Assembly (NCBI GenBank): GCA_024681985.1
Contig: JAIKZU010000155.1
Span: 1-42,979 of the forward strand
Direction: 5' to 3'
Origin: Lachnospiraceae bacterium
GTDB taxonomy: Bacteria; Bacillota; Clostridia; Lachnospirales; Lachnospiraceae
DNA: 42,979 nt
In this document: positions 23,968-31,408 of the stretch, in pieces
How positions within the stretch are numbered: the stretch's first letter is position 1
Layout: the number at the start of each line of letters is the position of its first letter
Program-made: the position numbers and the translations under genes
The notes under the pieces: generated by a model
Told to the model about the DNA's origin: nothing
Database searches by the model: none
The model's input: only the letters and a program-made list of their open reading frames with translations

Positions 23968-24717
23968 ATGGAAATGCAGTTTAAGCTGGAGGTCTTTGAG
24001 GGACCTTTGGATTTGCTCTTACATCTCATCGAAAAGAATAAAGTCAACATCTATGATATCCCCATTGCGGAGATCACGGATCAGTATCTGGAGTATATTG
24101 ACGAGATGAAACGCCAGGACTTAAATGTTATGAGTGAGTTTTTGGTGATGGCGGCTACTCTTTTAAATATCAAGTCCAAGATGCTTCTTCCGAAAGAGGA
24201 AGTGGAGGTGGAAGAAGAGGAAGATCCCCGTGCAGAATTGGTACAGCAGCTGTTGGAATACAAAATGTATAAGACTTATGCATACGAGCTGCGGGATCGT
24301 CAGGTAGATGCGGATCAGATCTTTTACAAGGTTCCCACCATTCCCGATGAGGTTCTGGCCTATGAAGAACCCGTGGATGTGGATGAACTGATCTCGGATC
24401 TGACGTTAAACAAATTGAACCTGATCTTCCAATCCGTTTTAAAAAGAGAAAAGTCCCGGGTGGATCCCGTACGTTCCCGTTTTGGCGAGATCAAAAAAGA
24501 AGAGGTGTCATTGGAGGAAAAGATGGAGGAGATCCTTTCTTTTGCCAGAGCCCATAAGACTTTTTCTTTCCGGGAACTTTTGGAGAGACAGTCTTCGAGG
24601 GTACAGATCGTGGTGACATTTTTAGTGATCCTGGAGATGATGAAGGCGGGAGAGATCCATATCGTACAGGAGAAGATTTTTGACGATATCCGTATCGAAT
24701 CCCGGATCGCAGCATAG
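23968..24717 (+). CDS. scpA: Segregation and condensation protein A
   Basis: A 249-residue kleisin that bridges the SMC heads and, with ScpB, forms the bacterial condensin. The N-terminus FEGPLDLLLHLIEKNKVNIYDIPI is diagnostic, as is the middle MSEFLVMAATLLNIKSKMLLP. The C-terminal winged helix ends the protein. An open frame extends upstream to 23827 through the terminator and promoter, but ATG 23968 has GGGAG nearby and matches family length. scpB follows after 36 nt. Confidence 0.96.
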   Translation: MEMQFKLEVFEGPLDLLLHLIEKNKVNIYDIPIAEITDQYLEYIDEMKRQDLNVMSEFLVMAATLLNIKSKMLLPKEEVEVEEEEDPRAELVQQLLEYKMYKTYAYELRDRQVDADQIFYKVPTIPDEVLAYEEPVDVDELISDLTLNKLNLIFQSVLKREKSRVDPVRSRFGEIKKEEVSLEEKMEEILSFARAHKTFSFRELLERQSSRVQIVVTFLVILEMMKAGEIHIVQEKIFDDIRIESRIAA

Positions 24718-24753
24718 ACGGATTTATAGATTTTAAATAATACAGGAACTTAT

Positions 24754-25326
24754 ATGGACAGAAATGAAATGCAAAAGATCATCGAAGGGATCCTATTTAC
24801 CATGGGTGACTCCGTGGATCCCGAAAAGATTGCTGCTGCTTTAGAAACAGAGCAGGAGGAAGTGATCTCGGTTTTGGATGAGCTTGCTTTAAAATATGAA
24901 AATGAGAATCGTGGGATACGGCTTACCAAGTTAGAGGGCGCATATCAGATGTGTACCTCTCCGGATATCTATGAGTATCTGATCCGGATCGCGAAGCAGC
25001 CGAAGAAGTATTTCCTTACAGATACGCTCTTGGAGACCCTTTCCATCATTGCCTACAAGCAGCCTGTAACGAAGACGGAGATCGAAAAGATCCGTGGCGT
25101 GTCCTGTGATCATGCGGTGAGCCGTCTAGTAGAGTTTAATCTGGTGGAGGAAGTGGGTCGGATGGATGCTCCCGGAAGACCTATGTTATTTGGTACCACG
25201 GAGCAGTTTTTGCGTTCCTTCGGCGTAACATCCTTGGAAGAACTGCCCACTCTAAATCCTGTGCAGGTGGAGGAGTTTAAGCAGGCAGCCGAGGAGGAGG
25301 CGACACACTTGACGGTGGGTGTCTGA
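24754..25326 (+). CDS. scpB: Segregation and condensation protein B
   Basis: A 190-residue partner of ScpA with tandem winged-helix domains. Typical parts are IIEGILFTMGDSVDPEKIA near the start, LLETLSIIAYKQPVTKTEIEKIRGV in the middle and GRPMLFGTTEQFLRSFG toward the end. It lies 36 nt after scpA on the same transcript and is followed by a strong terminator. Confidence 0.96.
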   Translation: MDRNEMQKIIEGILFTMGDSVDPEKIAAALETEQEEVISVLDELALKYENENRGIRLTKLEGAYQMCTSPDIYEYLIRIAKQPKKYFLTDTLLETLSIIAYKQPVTKTEIEKIRGVSCDHAVSRLVEFNLVEEVGRMDAPGRPMLFGTTEQFLRSFGVTSLEELPTLNPVQVEEFKQAAEEEATHLTVGV

Positions 25327-25350
25327 AAACCTTTAATTTAAGTACGATGG

Positions 25351-25376
25351 ACCGGCCCTTTGGGGCCGGTTTTTTT
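25351..25376 (+). terminator. scpAB terminator
   Basis: GC-rich 8-bp arms ACCGGCCC (25351-25358) and GGGCCGGT (25363-25370), a 4-nt loop and a run of T from 25370. Confidence 0.93.
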
Positions 25377-25422
25377 ATGCTGAAAATCCCTGATATTTTT
25401 TTGACAATATTTGCGAATTTAG

Positions 25423-25450
25423 TTGAAAAACGGGAAAAAAATGATATGAT
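25423..25450 (+). promoter_or_regulatory. Promoter of the carboxyltransferase/Na+ pump operon
   Basis: -35 TTGAAA (25423-25428), 16-bp spacer, -10 TATGAT (25445-25450) with TG one base before it. The expected start near 25457 leaves a leader of about 100 nt. An upstream TTGACA at 25401-25406 has no matching -10. Confidence 0.72.
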
Positions 25451-25465
25451 TAATCTAGTGCATTT

Positions 25466-25515
25466 TGTAGAAATCGCAGTGTTTTGACGGCGTTTTGCCC
25501 TAAACGAATTCTACA
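25466..25515 (+). promoter_or_regulatory. Structured 5' leader of the carboxyltransferase operon
   Basis: The leader can fold into one long hairpin: arms 25466-25476 (TGTAGAAATCG) and 25505-25515 (CGAATTCTACA) pair at 10 of 11 positions, and an inner GGC/GCC stem (25489-25499) closes a GTTTT loop. No T-tract follows, so it is not a terminator. Its role is unknown; stabilisation of the mRNA or a regulatory fold are possible. Confidence 0.45.
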
Positions 25516-25557
25516 TTCGTTCACTATAAATAAATATCATTGATGGAGGGAAAAAAC

Positions 25558-26949
25558 ATGAGTGAAGGACAGGCAGGTTCCGCAATCTTAAGATTGCAGG
25601 CGCTTCTTGACGAAGACAGTTTTGTCGAGTTGGGCTCTTTAGTCACGGCAAGGGTGACGGACTTTAATCTGAACCCGAAGCAGGCTCCTTCCGATGGTGT
25701 CGTTACGGGACATGGTTTGATCGACGGACGGCTGGTATTTGTATACAGCCAGGATTCCAGTGTTTTAAACGGTACGATCGGTGAGATGCACGGCAAGAAA
25801 ATTTTGGATGTCTATGACAAGGCGATGAAGATGGGTGCACCCGTCATCGGCCTCATCGACTGCGGCGGCGTTCGTTTGCAGGAGGCGTTTGATGCGACGG
25901 AAGTGATCGGCTCCATTGTGGCAAAGGCATGTGAAGCTTCGGGAGTGGTTCCCCAGATCGTCGGGATCATGGGCAATTGCGGTGGCGGATTATCCATTCT
26001 GCCTGCACTTTCCGATTTTGCCTTTATGACAAAGGATGCTTCTCTTTTCGTGAATTCTCCGGACGCTATCTGCGGGAATTCCAAAGAAAAGCAGGATACT
26101 TCTTCAGCCGAGTTCCAATTGGAAGCCGGCAACGTAGATGCCATCGGCAGTGAAGAGGAAGTCTTGGACAAGATCCGCCAGATGGTGGCAGTACTTCCTT
26201 CTTCCAGCATGGACGGAGCATTTGCTGATGATTGTACGGATGACTTAAACCGTGCAGCAGTCGGATTAGAGGATAAGAGAGCAAATGTGAAGGATATCGC
26301 ATCCGAGATCTCCGATTCCAATATCTTTGTGGAAGCAAAGGCAGGCAGTGCGCCGGATATGGTGACCGGATTCATCCTGTTGGGCGGACAGACCATCGGT
26401 GTCATCGGAAATCAGAGCACGGAAGCGGGAGAGGTACTTTCCGCAAGAGGCACGGAAAAGGCTGCTTCCTTCGTGCGCTTCTGCGATTCGTTTGAGATCC
26501 CGATCCTGACCCTTACCAATGTGGATTCCTATAAGGCATGCGCCTGTGCCGAGAGAAACCTTCCGAAGAACCTTGCCAGGATGGCACAGGCCTTTGCGGC
26601 AGCATCCATTCCGAAGATCAATCTCATTACCGGAAAAGCAGGCGGCTCCGCTTATCTGTTTATGAACGGCAAGTCCCTGGGTGCGGATCTTACCTTTGCA
26701 TTCCCGGATGCCGATATGCGGATCATGGATCCCTCTTTAGCCGGCGGCATCATCGCCGGTGATGGTGGAAATAAAGCAGAAGCTGCAGCAGAATTCGAAG
26801 AAAAGCAGACAGGTCTTTCCAATGCTGCCAGACGTGGTCTCATCGATCGTGTGGTGAACTTCGCAGACACCAGAAAGTATCTGATCGCCGGATTTGACAT
26901 GCTGTTTGAAAAGAGTGTGACGGTATATAAAAAGCATGGCACAAAATAA
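25558..26949 (+). CDS. Acyl-CoA carboxyltransferase (MmdA/12S type)
   Basis: The 463-residue protein belongs to the crotonase-fold carboxyltransferases that exchange CO2 between biotin and an acyl-CoA. Landmarks are LLDEDSFVELG, then SDGVVTGHGLIDGR, then GEMHGKKI with APVIGLIDCGGVRLQEA, then GKAGGSAYLFMNGKSLGADL and SLAGGII. Against methylmalonyl-CoA decarboxylase alpha (about 510 residues) it lacks roughly 40 N-terminal residues, and the usual DSGGARIQEG box reads DCGGVRLQEA. It heads an operon with OadG-, BCCP-, OadB- and 5S-like genes, so a methylmalonyl-CoA or related decarboxylase is likely. The start 25558 has GGAGGG; an in-frame ATG at 25543 does not. Confidence 0.85.
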   Translation: MSEGQAGSAILRLQALLDEDSFVELGSLVTARVTDFNLNPKQAPSDGVVTGHGLIDGRLVFVYSQDSSVLNGTIGEMHGKKILDVYDKAMKMGAPVIGLIDCGGVRLQEAFDATEVIGSIVAKACEASGVVPQIVGIMGNCGGGLSILPALSDFAFMTKDASLFVNSPDAICGNSKEKQDTSSAEFQLEAGNVDAIGSEEEVLDKIRQMVAVLPSSSMDGAFADDCTDDLNRAAVGLEDKRANVKDIASEISDSNIFVEAKAGSAPDMVTGFILLGGQTIGVIGNQSTEAGEVLSARGTEKAASFVRFCDSFEIPILTLTNVDSYKACACAERNLPKNLARMAQAFAAASIPKINLITGKAGGSAYLFMNGKSLGADLTFAFPDADMRIMDPSLAGGIIAGDGGNKAEAAAEFEEKQTGLSNAARRGLIDRVVNFADTRKYLIAGFDMLFEKSVTVYKKHGTK

Positions 26950-26962
26950 GAAAGGTGGGCAT

Positions 26963-27694
26963 ATGAAAAAGAAAATACTATTTCTTGCATGTTGCCTGTT
27001 TACCATGTTTTTATTGACTGCCTGTGGAAAATCCGCTGATGTTTCCTACGGGAAATATTCCAAAGACGATATGGAGCAGATGACGACGAATACAGCCAAC
27101 TCCGTACTGGCTTTGACACAGCAGGAAGTAATTGAGTACATGGCATATTATGAACAATATGCAAACGAAGACGAAGAGGCAGCGCTGAATTATCAGCTGC
27201 TCAGCGACTGGGCCGAAGTGATGAATGTCGTCGGAGAATTTCGGGGATTTTCGGATTTCGAAGTCACCAAGAGCGGTAAGACAGTGACAGCCACCATGGG
27301 ACTGGAGTTTTCCGAGCGTGATGCGAGATTGATCTACGTATTCCACTATCCGAATATGGAGATCACGGCCATCAATATCGAACCCATCTATTCCCTGGGT
27401 GAGACCATGCAGAAGGCGGCCTTAAATACCGTGATGGGTATCGGGACCGTATTTGTGATCCTGGTTTTGATCAGCCTGGTGATCTATGCCTTCCGCATCA
27501 TCCCTTACTTCGAAAAGAAATTTAAGGGTGAGCCTGAAAAGCCCGTTGAGACGATGCCGGCGCCGACGGATTTTGATGATGCCGACGGTACGGATGATCT
27601 TGAACTTGTTGCCGTTATCGCGGCAGCGATTGCCAGTGAAACAGGAACTTCTACAGATTCCTTTGTAGTTCGTTCCATCAGACGAAGATTTTAG
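26963..27694 (+). CDS. OadG-type pump gamma subunit fused to a lipoprotein domain
   Basis: The 243-residue product starts as a lipoprotein: a hydrophobic signal ending in the lipobox LLTAC (Cys at about residue 18). About 130 residues follow that would lie outside the membrane. One membrane helix (GIGTVFVILVLISLVIYAF, near residues 155-175) is then followed by a cytoplasmic tail with the OadG signature (LELVAVIAAAIA, then SFVVRSIRR at the end). OadG anchors and assembles Na+-translocating decarboxylases and is usually about 80-120 residues, so the lipoprotein part is extra. The start is ATG 26963 with AAGGTGGG. Confidence 0.84.
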   Translation: MKKKILFLACCLFTMFLLTACGKSADVSYGKYSKDDMEQMTTNTANSVLALTQQEVIEYMAYYEQYANEDEEAALNYQLLSDWAEVMNVVGEFRGFSDFEVTKSGKTVTATMGLEFSERDARLIYVFHYPNMEITAINIEPIYSLGETMQKAALNTVMGIGTVFVILVLISLVIYAFRIIPYFEKKFKGEPEKPVETMPAPTDFDDADGTDDLELVAVIAAAIASETGTSTDSFVVRSIRRRF

Positions 27695-27712
27695 ATTTAG
27701 GAGGAACATTAA

Positions 27713-28078
27713 ATGAAGAACTATACCATTACCGTAAACGGAAATGTTTATGATGTATCTGTAGAAGAAAAGGGCGGAAGCTCTTCCGCCGGCACCCCTG
27801 CAGCAAGCCCCGCACCCAAAGCGGCTCCCAAGAAGGCAGCACCCGCAGGCGGAGCAGGCAGCATTCAGATCACTGCCGGTGCCGCAGGTAAGGTATTTAA
27901 GTGTGCAGCAAATGTGGGCGCTTCCGTAAAGAAGGGAGACCCCGTAGTGATCCTTGAGGTAATGAAGATGGAGACCCCGGTGGTGGCACCTCAGGACGGC
28001 GTTGTAAAGAGCATTGATGTTACCGAAGGTTCCACCGTTGAGGCCGGAGCACTTCTTGCAACTATGGATGAAGCATAA
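27713..28078 (+). CDS. Biotin carboxyl carrier protein
   Basis: A 121-residue carrier. An Ala/Pro/Lys-rich flexible linker at about residues 30-50 precedes a compact biotinyl domain containing EVMKMET, with the acceptor Lys85. It passes carboxyl groups between the two carboxyltransferases and the membrane decarboxylase of the same operon. Its start (NYTITVNGNVYDVSV) resembles the C-terminal carrier region that is fused to OadA in other bacteria; here it is separate. It lies 18 nt after the OadG gene with AGGAGG. Confidence 0.95.
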   Translation: MKNYTITVNGNVYDVSVEEKGGSSSAGTPAASPAPKAAPKKAAPAGGAGSIQITAGAAGKVFKCAANVGASVKKGDPVVILEVMKMETPVVAPQDGVVKSIDVTEGSTVEAGALLATMDEA

Positions 28079-28093
28079 GCAGGAGGCAGATTC

Positions 28094-29242
28094 ATGAGTT
28101 ATGTAGCGGAGACATTGTCCAATCTGCTCCATCAGACGGCCTTTTTAAACCTTACGGTGGGAAATTACGTAATGATCGCTGTTGCGTGCGTGTTCCTATA
28201 TCTTGCGATCCGTAAGGGATATGAGCCGTTGCTTTTGGTTCCGATCGCCTTTGGTATGTTGCTGGTAAATATCTACCCGGATATCATTGCCAGCCCCGAA
28301 GAGACCTCCAACGGAGTGGGCGGACTTTTGTATTATTTTTATTCATTGGACGAATGGTCGATCTTACCGTCACTGATCTTCCTCGGTGTGGGAGCCATGA
28401 CGGATTTCGGACCTTTGATCGCAAATCCCATCAGTTTCCTTTTGGGTGCTGCGGCACAGATCGGTATTTTTACTGCCTATCTTTTGGCGATCCTGTTCGG
28501 CTTTTCCGATCAGGCGGCAGCGGCCGTTTCCATCATCGGTGGTGCGGACGGTCCGACTTCCATCTTTTTGGCAGGTAAACTGGGACAGTCGGCTTTGATG
28601 GGACCTATTGCGGTAGCGGCATATTCCTATATGTCTTTGGTGCCCATTATCCAGCCTCCCATTATGAAGTTGTTCACGACGAAAAAAGAGAGAGCCATCC
28701 GTATGGAGAATCTTCGTCCGGTTTCCAAACTGGAACGTATCTTATTCCCCATCGTGGTTACCGTCATCGTTTGTTTGTTGCTTCCCACCACAGCGCCTCT
28801 GGTAGGTATGCTGATGCTCGGAAACTTATTCCGTGAGTCCGGCGTAGTCCGTCAGCTTTCGGAAACTGCCAGCAATGCGTTGATGTACATTGTCGTTATC
28901 TTGCTCGGTACCTCCGTAGGTGCCTCCACTTCCGCAGAAGCATTTTTGAACATCTCCACGTTAAAGATCGTTGCGTTAGGTCTTGTGGCCTTTGCCTTCG
29001 GTACCACCGGCGGTGTGCTTTTCGGAAAATTGCTGTGTCACCTTACACACGGAAAGATCAATCCTCTCATTGGTTCGGCGGGAGTTTCCGCAGTACCCAT
29101 GGCAGCCCGTGTATCCCAGAAAGTGGGTGCGGAAGAGGATCCGACCAATTTCCTTTTGATGCATGCAATGGGACCCAATGTTGCCGGTGTGATCGGTACA
29201 GCTGTGGCTGCCGGTGTATTCATGGCGATCTTTGGGGTTTAG
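28094..29242 (+). CDS. Na+-translocating decarboxylase beta subunit (OadB/MmdB/GcdB)
   Basis: A 382-residue polytopic membrane protein. It decarboxylates carboxybiotin and drives Na+ out of the cell. Family landmarks are LPSLIFLGVGAMTDFGPLIANP, the signature IIGGADGPTSIFLAGKL with the key Asp in GADGP, and the end segment NPLIGSAGVSAVPMAARVSQKVG followed by LMHAMGPNVAGVIG. About nine to eleven hydrophobic helices can be traced. It lies 15 nt after the biotin carrier gene. The beta subunit is common to the oxaloacetate, methylmalonyl-CoA and glutaconyl-CoA pumps, so it does not settle the substrate. Confidence 0.96.
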   Translation: MSYVAETLSNLLHQTAFLNLTVGNYVMIAVACVFLYLAIRKGYEPLLLVPIAFGMLLVNIYPDIIASPEETSNGVGGLLYYFYSLDEWSILPSLIFLGVGAMTDFGPLIANPISFLLGAAAQIGIFTAYLLAILFGFSDQAAAAVSIIGGADGPTSIFLAGKLGQSALMGPIAVAAYSYMSLVPIIQPPIMKLFTTKKERAIRMENLRPVSKLERILFPIVVTVIVCLLLPTTAPLVGMLMLGNLFRESGVVRQLSETASNALMYIVVILLGTSVGASTSAEAFLNISTLKIVALGLVAFAFGTTGGVLFGKLLCHLTHGKINPLIGSAGVSAVPMAARVSQKVGAEEDPTNFLLMHAMGPNVAGVIGTAVAAGVFMAIFGV

Positions 29243-29266
29243 TTTTAGGATAGAAGGAGAATAATC

Positions 29267-30682
29267 ATGTCAGATGTAAAAAAACCGGTTAAAATTACCG
29301 AGACCGTCCTTCGTGATGCGCATCAGTCTTTGATCGCCACACGTATGCGGACGGAACAGATGCTTCCCATCGTTGACAAGATGGACAAGGTTGGATACAA
29401 CGCAGTTGAGTGCTGGGGAGGTGCCACCTTTGATGCATGTCTTCGGTTTTTAAAAGAAGATCCCTGGGATCGTTTGAGAAAACTAAGAGACGGCTTTAAG
29501 AACACAAAGCTGCAGATGCTCTTCCGCGGCCAGAATATTTTAGGATATAAGCCCTATGCGGACGATGTTGTGGAATACTTTGTACAGAAGTCCATTGCCA
29601 ACGGTATCGATATTATCCGTATTTTCGACTGCTTGAATGATATCCGGAATCTGGAAACCGCAGTAAAGGCATGTAACAAAGAAAAGGGACATGCGCAGGT
29701 TGCTCTTTCCTATACCTTAGGGGATGCCTATACGTTAGACTACTGGACCTCCATGGCGAAAAAGATCGAAGATATGGGTGCGGATTCCATCTGTATCAAA
29801 GATATGGCGGGACTTTTGGTTCCCCAGAAGGCAGAGGAACTGGTTTCTGCTTTAAAGAGCTCCACTAAGCTTCCCATTGAGTTGCATACCCACTATACAT
29901 CCGGTGTGGCTTCCATGACTTTGATGAAGGCTGTAGAGGCAGGATGCGATATCATCGATACCGCCATGAGTCCCTTTGCGTTGGGCACTTCCCAGCCGGC
30001 TACGGAGGTTATGGTTCGTGCATTCCAGGATACTCCCTATGATACGGGATTGGATATCAACCTGCTTTGCGAGATCGCGGATTACTTTGCGCCGCAGCGT
30101 CAGGAAGCTTTGGATTCCGGCCTTATGAACCCGAAGGTATTGGGCGTAAATATCAAGACCCTTTTGTATCAGGTTCCCGGCGGTATGCTTTCCAATCTGC
30201 TTTCCCAGTTAAAGGAGCAGGGCAAGGAAGATAAGTTTAATGAAGTTTTGGAAGAAGTACCCCGTGTACGTAAGGATCTGGGTGAGCCCCCCTTGGTTAC
30301 CCCTTCTTCGCAGATCGTGGGAACCCAGGCTGTGTTTAATGTATTGATGGGTGAGCGCTACAAGGTTGCTACCAATGAGACAAAGGATATCCTCTTGGGT
30401 AAGTACGGACAGACCGTAAAGCCCTTTAATCCGGAGATCGTGGAAAAGGTTTTGGGAGAAGATGCTAAAAATGCCATCACCTGCCGTCCTGCAGATCTCA
30501 TCGAGCCCCAGTTGGCATCCATCGAAGAGGAGATGAAGGAGTGGAAACAGCAGGATGAGGATGTTTTATCCTATGCACTGTTCCCGCAGGTTGCCACTGA
30601 GTTCTTTAAGTATCGTCAGGCACAGCAGACCAAGGTAGATCCCAAGGTCGCTGATGCAAAGAACGGAGCTTATCCGGTATAA
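29267..30682 (+). CDS. Oxaloacetate/pyruvate carboxyltransferase (OadA/5S type, no biotin domain)
   Basis: A 471-residue HMGL-like TIM-barrel carboxyltransferase. It opens with TETVLRDAHQSLIATRMRT; further motifs are ECWGGATFDACLRFL, DCLNDIRN, CIKDMAGLL and the metal-binding HTHYTSG. It exchanges CO2 between carboxybiotin and pyruvate/oxaloacetate. OadA proteins usually end in a biotin domain and reach about 590 residues; this one lacks it, like the 5S subunit of Propionibacterium transcarboxylase, and relies on the separate carrier gene. It ends the operon and is followed by a long terminator. Confidence 0.93.
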   Translation: MSDVKKPVKITETVLRDAHQSLIATRMRTEQMLPIVDKMDKVGYNAVECWGGATFDACLRFLKEDPWDRLRKLRDGFKNTKLQMLFRGQNILGYKPYADDVVEYFVQKSIANGIDIIRIFDCLNDIRNLETAVKACNKEKGHAQVALSYTLGDAYTLDYWTSMAKKIEDMGADSICIKDMAGLLVPQKAEELVSALKSSTKLPIELHTHYTSGVASMTLMKAVEAGCDIIDTAMSPFALGTSQPATEVMVRAFQDTPYDTGLDINLLCEIADYFAPQRQEALDSGLMNPKVLGVNIKTLLYQVPGGMLSNLLSQLKEQGKEDKFNEVLEEVPRVRKDLGEPPLVTPSSQIVGTQAVFNVLMGERYKVATNETKDILLGKYGQTVKPFNPEIVEKVLGEDAKNAITCRPADLIEPQLASIEEEMKEWKQQDEDVLSYALFPQVATEFFKYRQAQQTKVDPKVADAKNGAYPV

Positions 30683-30722
30683 TAGGGATTAGTACCGAAA
30701 ATAGGTAGATTTAGGTGATTTT

Positions 30723-30762
30723 GCAAGGATTGTATTTGAATAAATACAATCCTTGCGTTTTT
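30723..30762 (+). terminator. Terminator of the carboxyltransferase/Na+ pump operon
   Basis: Perfect 15-bp arms (30723-30737 and 30742-30756) with loop GAAT, followed by GTTTTT. Confidence 0.93.
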
Positions 30763-30817
30763 ATGTTTCACAAGTGTATCTCTTTTGTATCTCTTTTGAT
30801 GTTATACTAATACGCGT

Positions 30818-30856
30818 AATGAACGAGAAACAGAGTGACTCCTTAACTCGTTCATT
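30818..30856. repeat. Inverted repeat AATGAACGAG
   Basis: Ten-base perfect arms (30818-30827 and 30847-30856) separated by 19 nt. It lies in the 348-nt gap between the pump operon and tRNA-Ser, which otherwise holds no credible ORF. No T-tract follows. Confidence 0.6.
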
Positions 30857-30869
30857 CACATATACATTC

Positions 30870-30916
30870 TTTCGTATGACGAAAAAGTTTTAGCGCATGA
30901 TTTTTTCGTAACGAAA
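30870..30916. repeat. Two TTTCGT-n-ACGAAA palindromes
   Basis: TTTCGT-ATG-ACGAAA (30870-30884) and TTTCGT-A-ACGAAA (30904-30916) share the same half-sites; their centres are about 33 bp apart, close to three helical turns. They resemble paired protein-binding sites, but the next gene is a tRNA with a promoter about 70 bp downstream. Confidence 0.45.
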
Positions 30917-30939
30917 TTTTGTTCCATATTTCCTCGAAA

Positions 30940-30969
30940 AGAAAAGAAGCGGACCGCCGCTTCTTTTCT
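30940..30969. repeat. 13-bp hairpin before the tRNA cluster
   Basis: Perfect arms AGAAAAGAAGCGG (30940-30952) and CCGCTTCTTTTCT (30957-30969) with a 4-nt loop. The right arm is T-rich but no T-tract follows, so it is at best a weak terminator. Confidence 0.6.
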
Positions 30970-30987
30970 GCATTTATAATTTAAAAG

Positions 30988-31016
30988 TTTACTAAGAAAT
31001 AAAATTGGTGTATGAT
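30988..31016 (+). promoter_or_regulatory. tRNA-Ser promoter
   Basis: -35 TTTACT (30988-30993), 17-bp spacer, -10 TATGAT (31011-31016); the start is expected about 8-10 nt before the mature tRNA. Confidence 0.6.
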
Positions 31017-31031
31017 ACATTTTGACTGTAC

Positions 31032-31120
31032 GGAGAGTTGTCCGAGTGGTTGAAGGTGCGGCTCTCGAAAAGCCGTGTGCAGCGAATACTGCACCGAGGG
31101 TTCGAATCCCTTGCTCTCCG
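31032..31120 (+). tRNA. tRNA-Ser (anticodon CGA)
   Basis: An 89-nt class II tRNA with a long variable arm (GTGCAGCG...CTGCAC region). The acceptor GGAGAGT (31032-31038) pairs with GCTCTCC (31113-31119); the discriminator G31120 is typical of serine. The anticodon loop CTCGAAA gives CGA, reading UCG. CCA is not encoded. Confidence 0.95.
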
Positions 31121-31134
31121 TTTTAAAAAAGTTG

Positions 31135-31164
31135 TTGACTTAGTATATAACTTTATGTTATATT
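31135..31164 (+). promoter_or_regulatory. Promoter of the tRNA-Val/tRNA-Met pair
   Basis: -35 TTGACT (31135-31140), 18-bp spacer, -10 TATATT (31159-31164) with TG one base before it. It gives tRNA-Val and tRNA-Met their own start after tRNA-Ser. Confidence 0.68.
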
Positions 31165-31190
31165 AATCAACGGTCGCGAAAACGACAAAT

Positions 31191-31263
31191 GGGATCTTAG
31201 CTCAGCTGGGAGAGCATCTGCCTTACAAGCAGCGGGTCATAGGTTCGAGCCCTATAGGTCCCA
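31191..31263 (+). tRNA. tRNA-Val (anticodon TAC)
   Basis: A 73-nt cloverleaf. The acceptor GGGATCT (31191-31197) pairs with AGGTCCC (31256-31262), the discriminator is A31263, and the anticodon loop CTTACAA gives TAC. It complements the CAC isoacceptor at 160. CCA is not encoded. Confidence 0.95.
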
Positions 31264-31285
31264 TTTTTGGCGAAAGCCAAATCAT

Positions 31286-31359
31286 GGCGAAGTAGCGCAG
31301 CTGGCTAGAGCACACGGTTCATACCCGTGGTGTCGAGAGTTCAAGTCTCCCCTTCGCTA
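31286..31359 (+). tRNA. tRNA-Met (anticodon CAT, elongator type)
   Basis: A 74-nt cloverleaf with anticodon loop TTCATAC. The acceptor GGCGAAG (31286-31292) pairs with CTTCGCT (31352-31358) with a first G-U pair, as in Firmicute elongator tRNA-Met, and the GGTTCATACCC anticodon arm agrees. An Ile (lysidine) tRNA would also have CAT but differs in the stem. CCA is not encoded. Confidence 0.9.
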
Positions 31360-31363
31360 TTTA

Positions 31364-31390
31364 AGAGAGACATATAGTCTCTCTTTTTTT
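31364..31390 (+). terminator. tRNA cluster terminator, just before ispF
   Basis: Arms AGAGAGAC (31364-31371) and GTCTCTCT (31377-31384) with a 5-nt loop and a T-tract to 31390. The ispF start codon is only 18 nt further on. Confidence 0.88.
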
Positions 31391-31408
31391 CTATATTTTA
31401 TGAGGTAA

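Noticed and set aside
25401..25424. TTGACA as a second promoter of the carboxyltransferase operon
   Set aside because: The hexamer is perfect, but 16-18 bp downstream there is no -10-like sequence.
27422..28132. 236-codon minus-strand Gly/Cys-rich frame
   Set aside because: It is antisense to the biotin carrier and OadG genes and arises from their Ala-rich codons.
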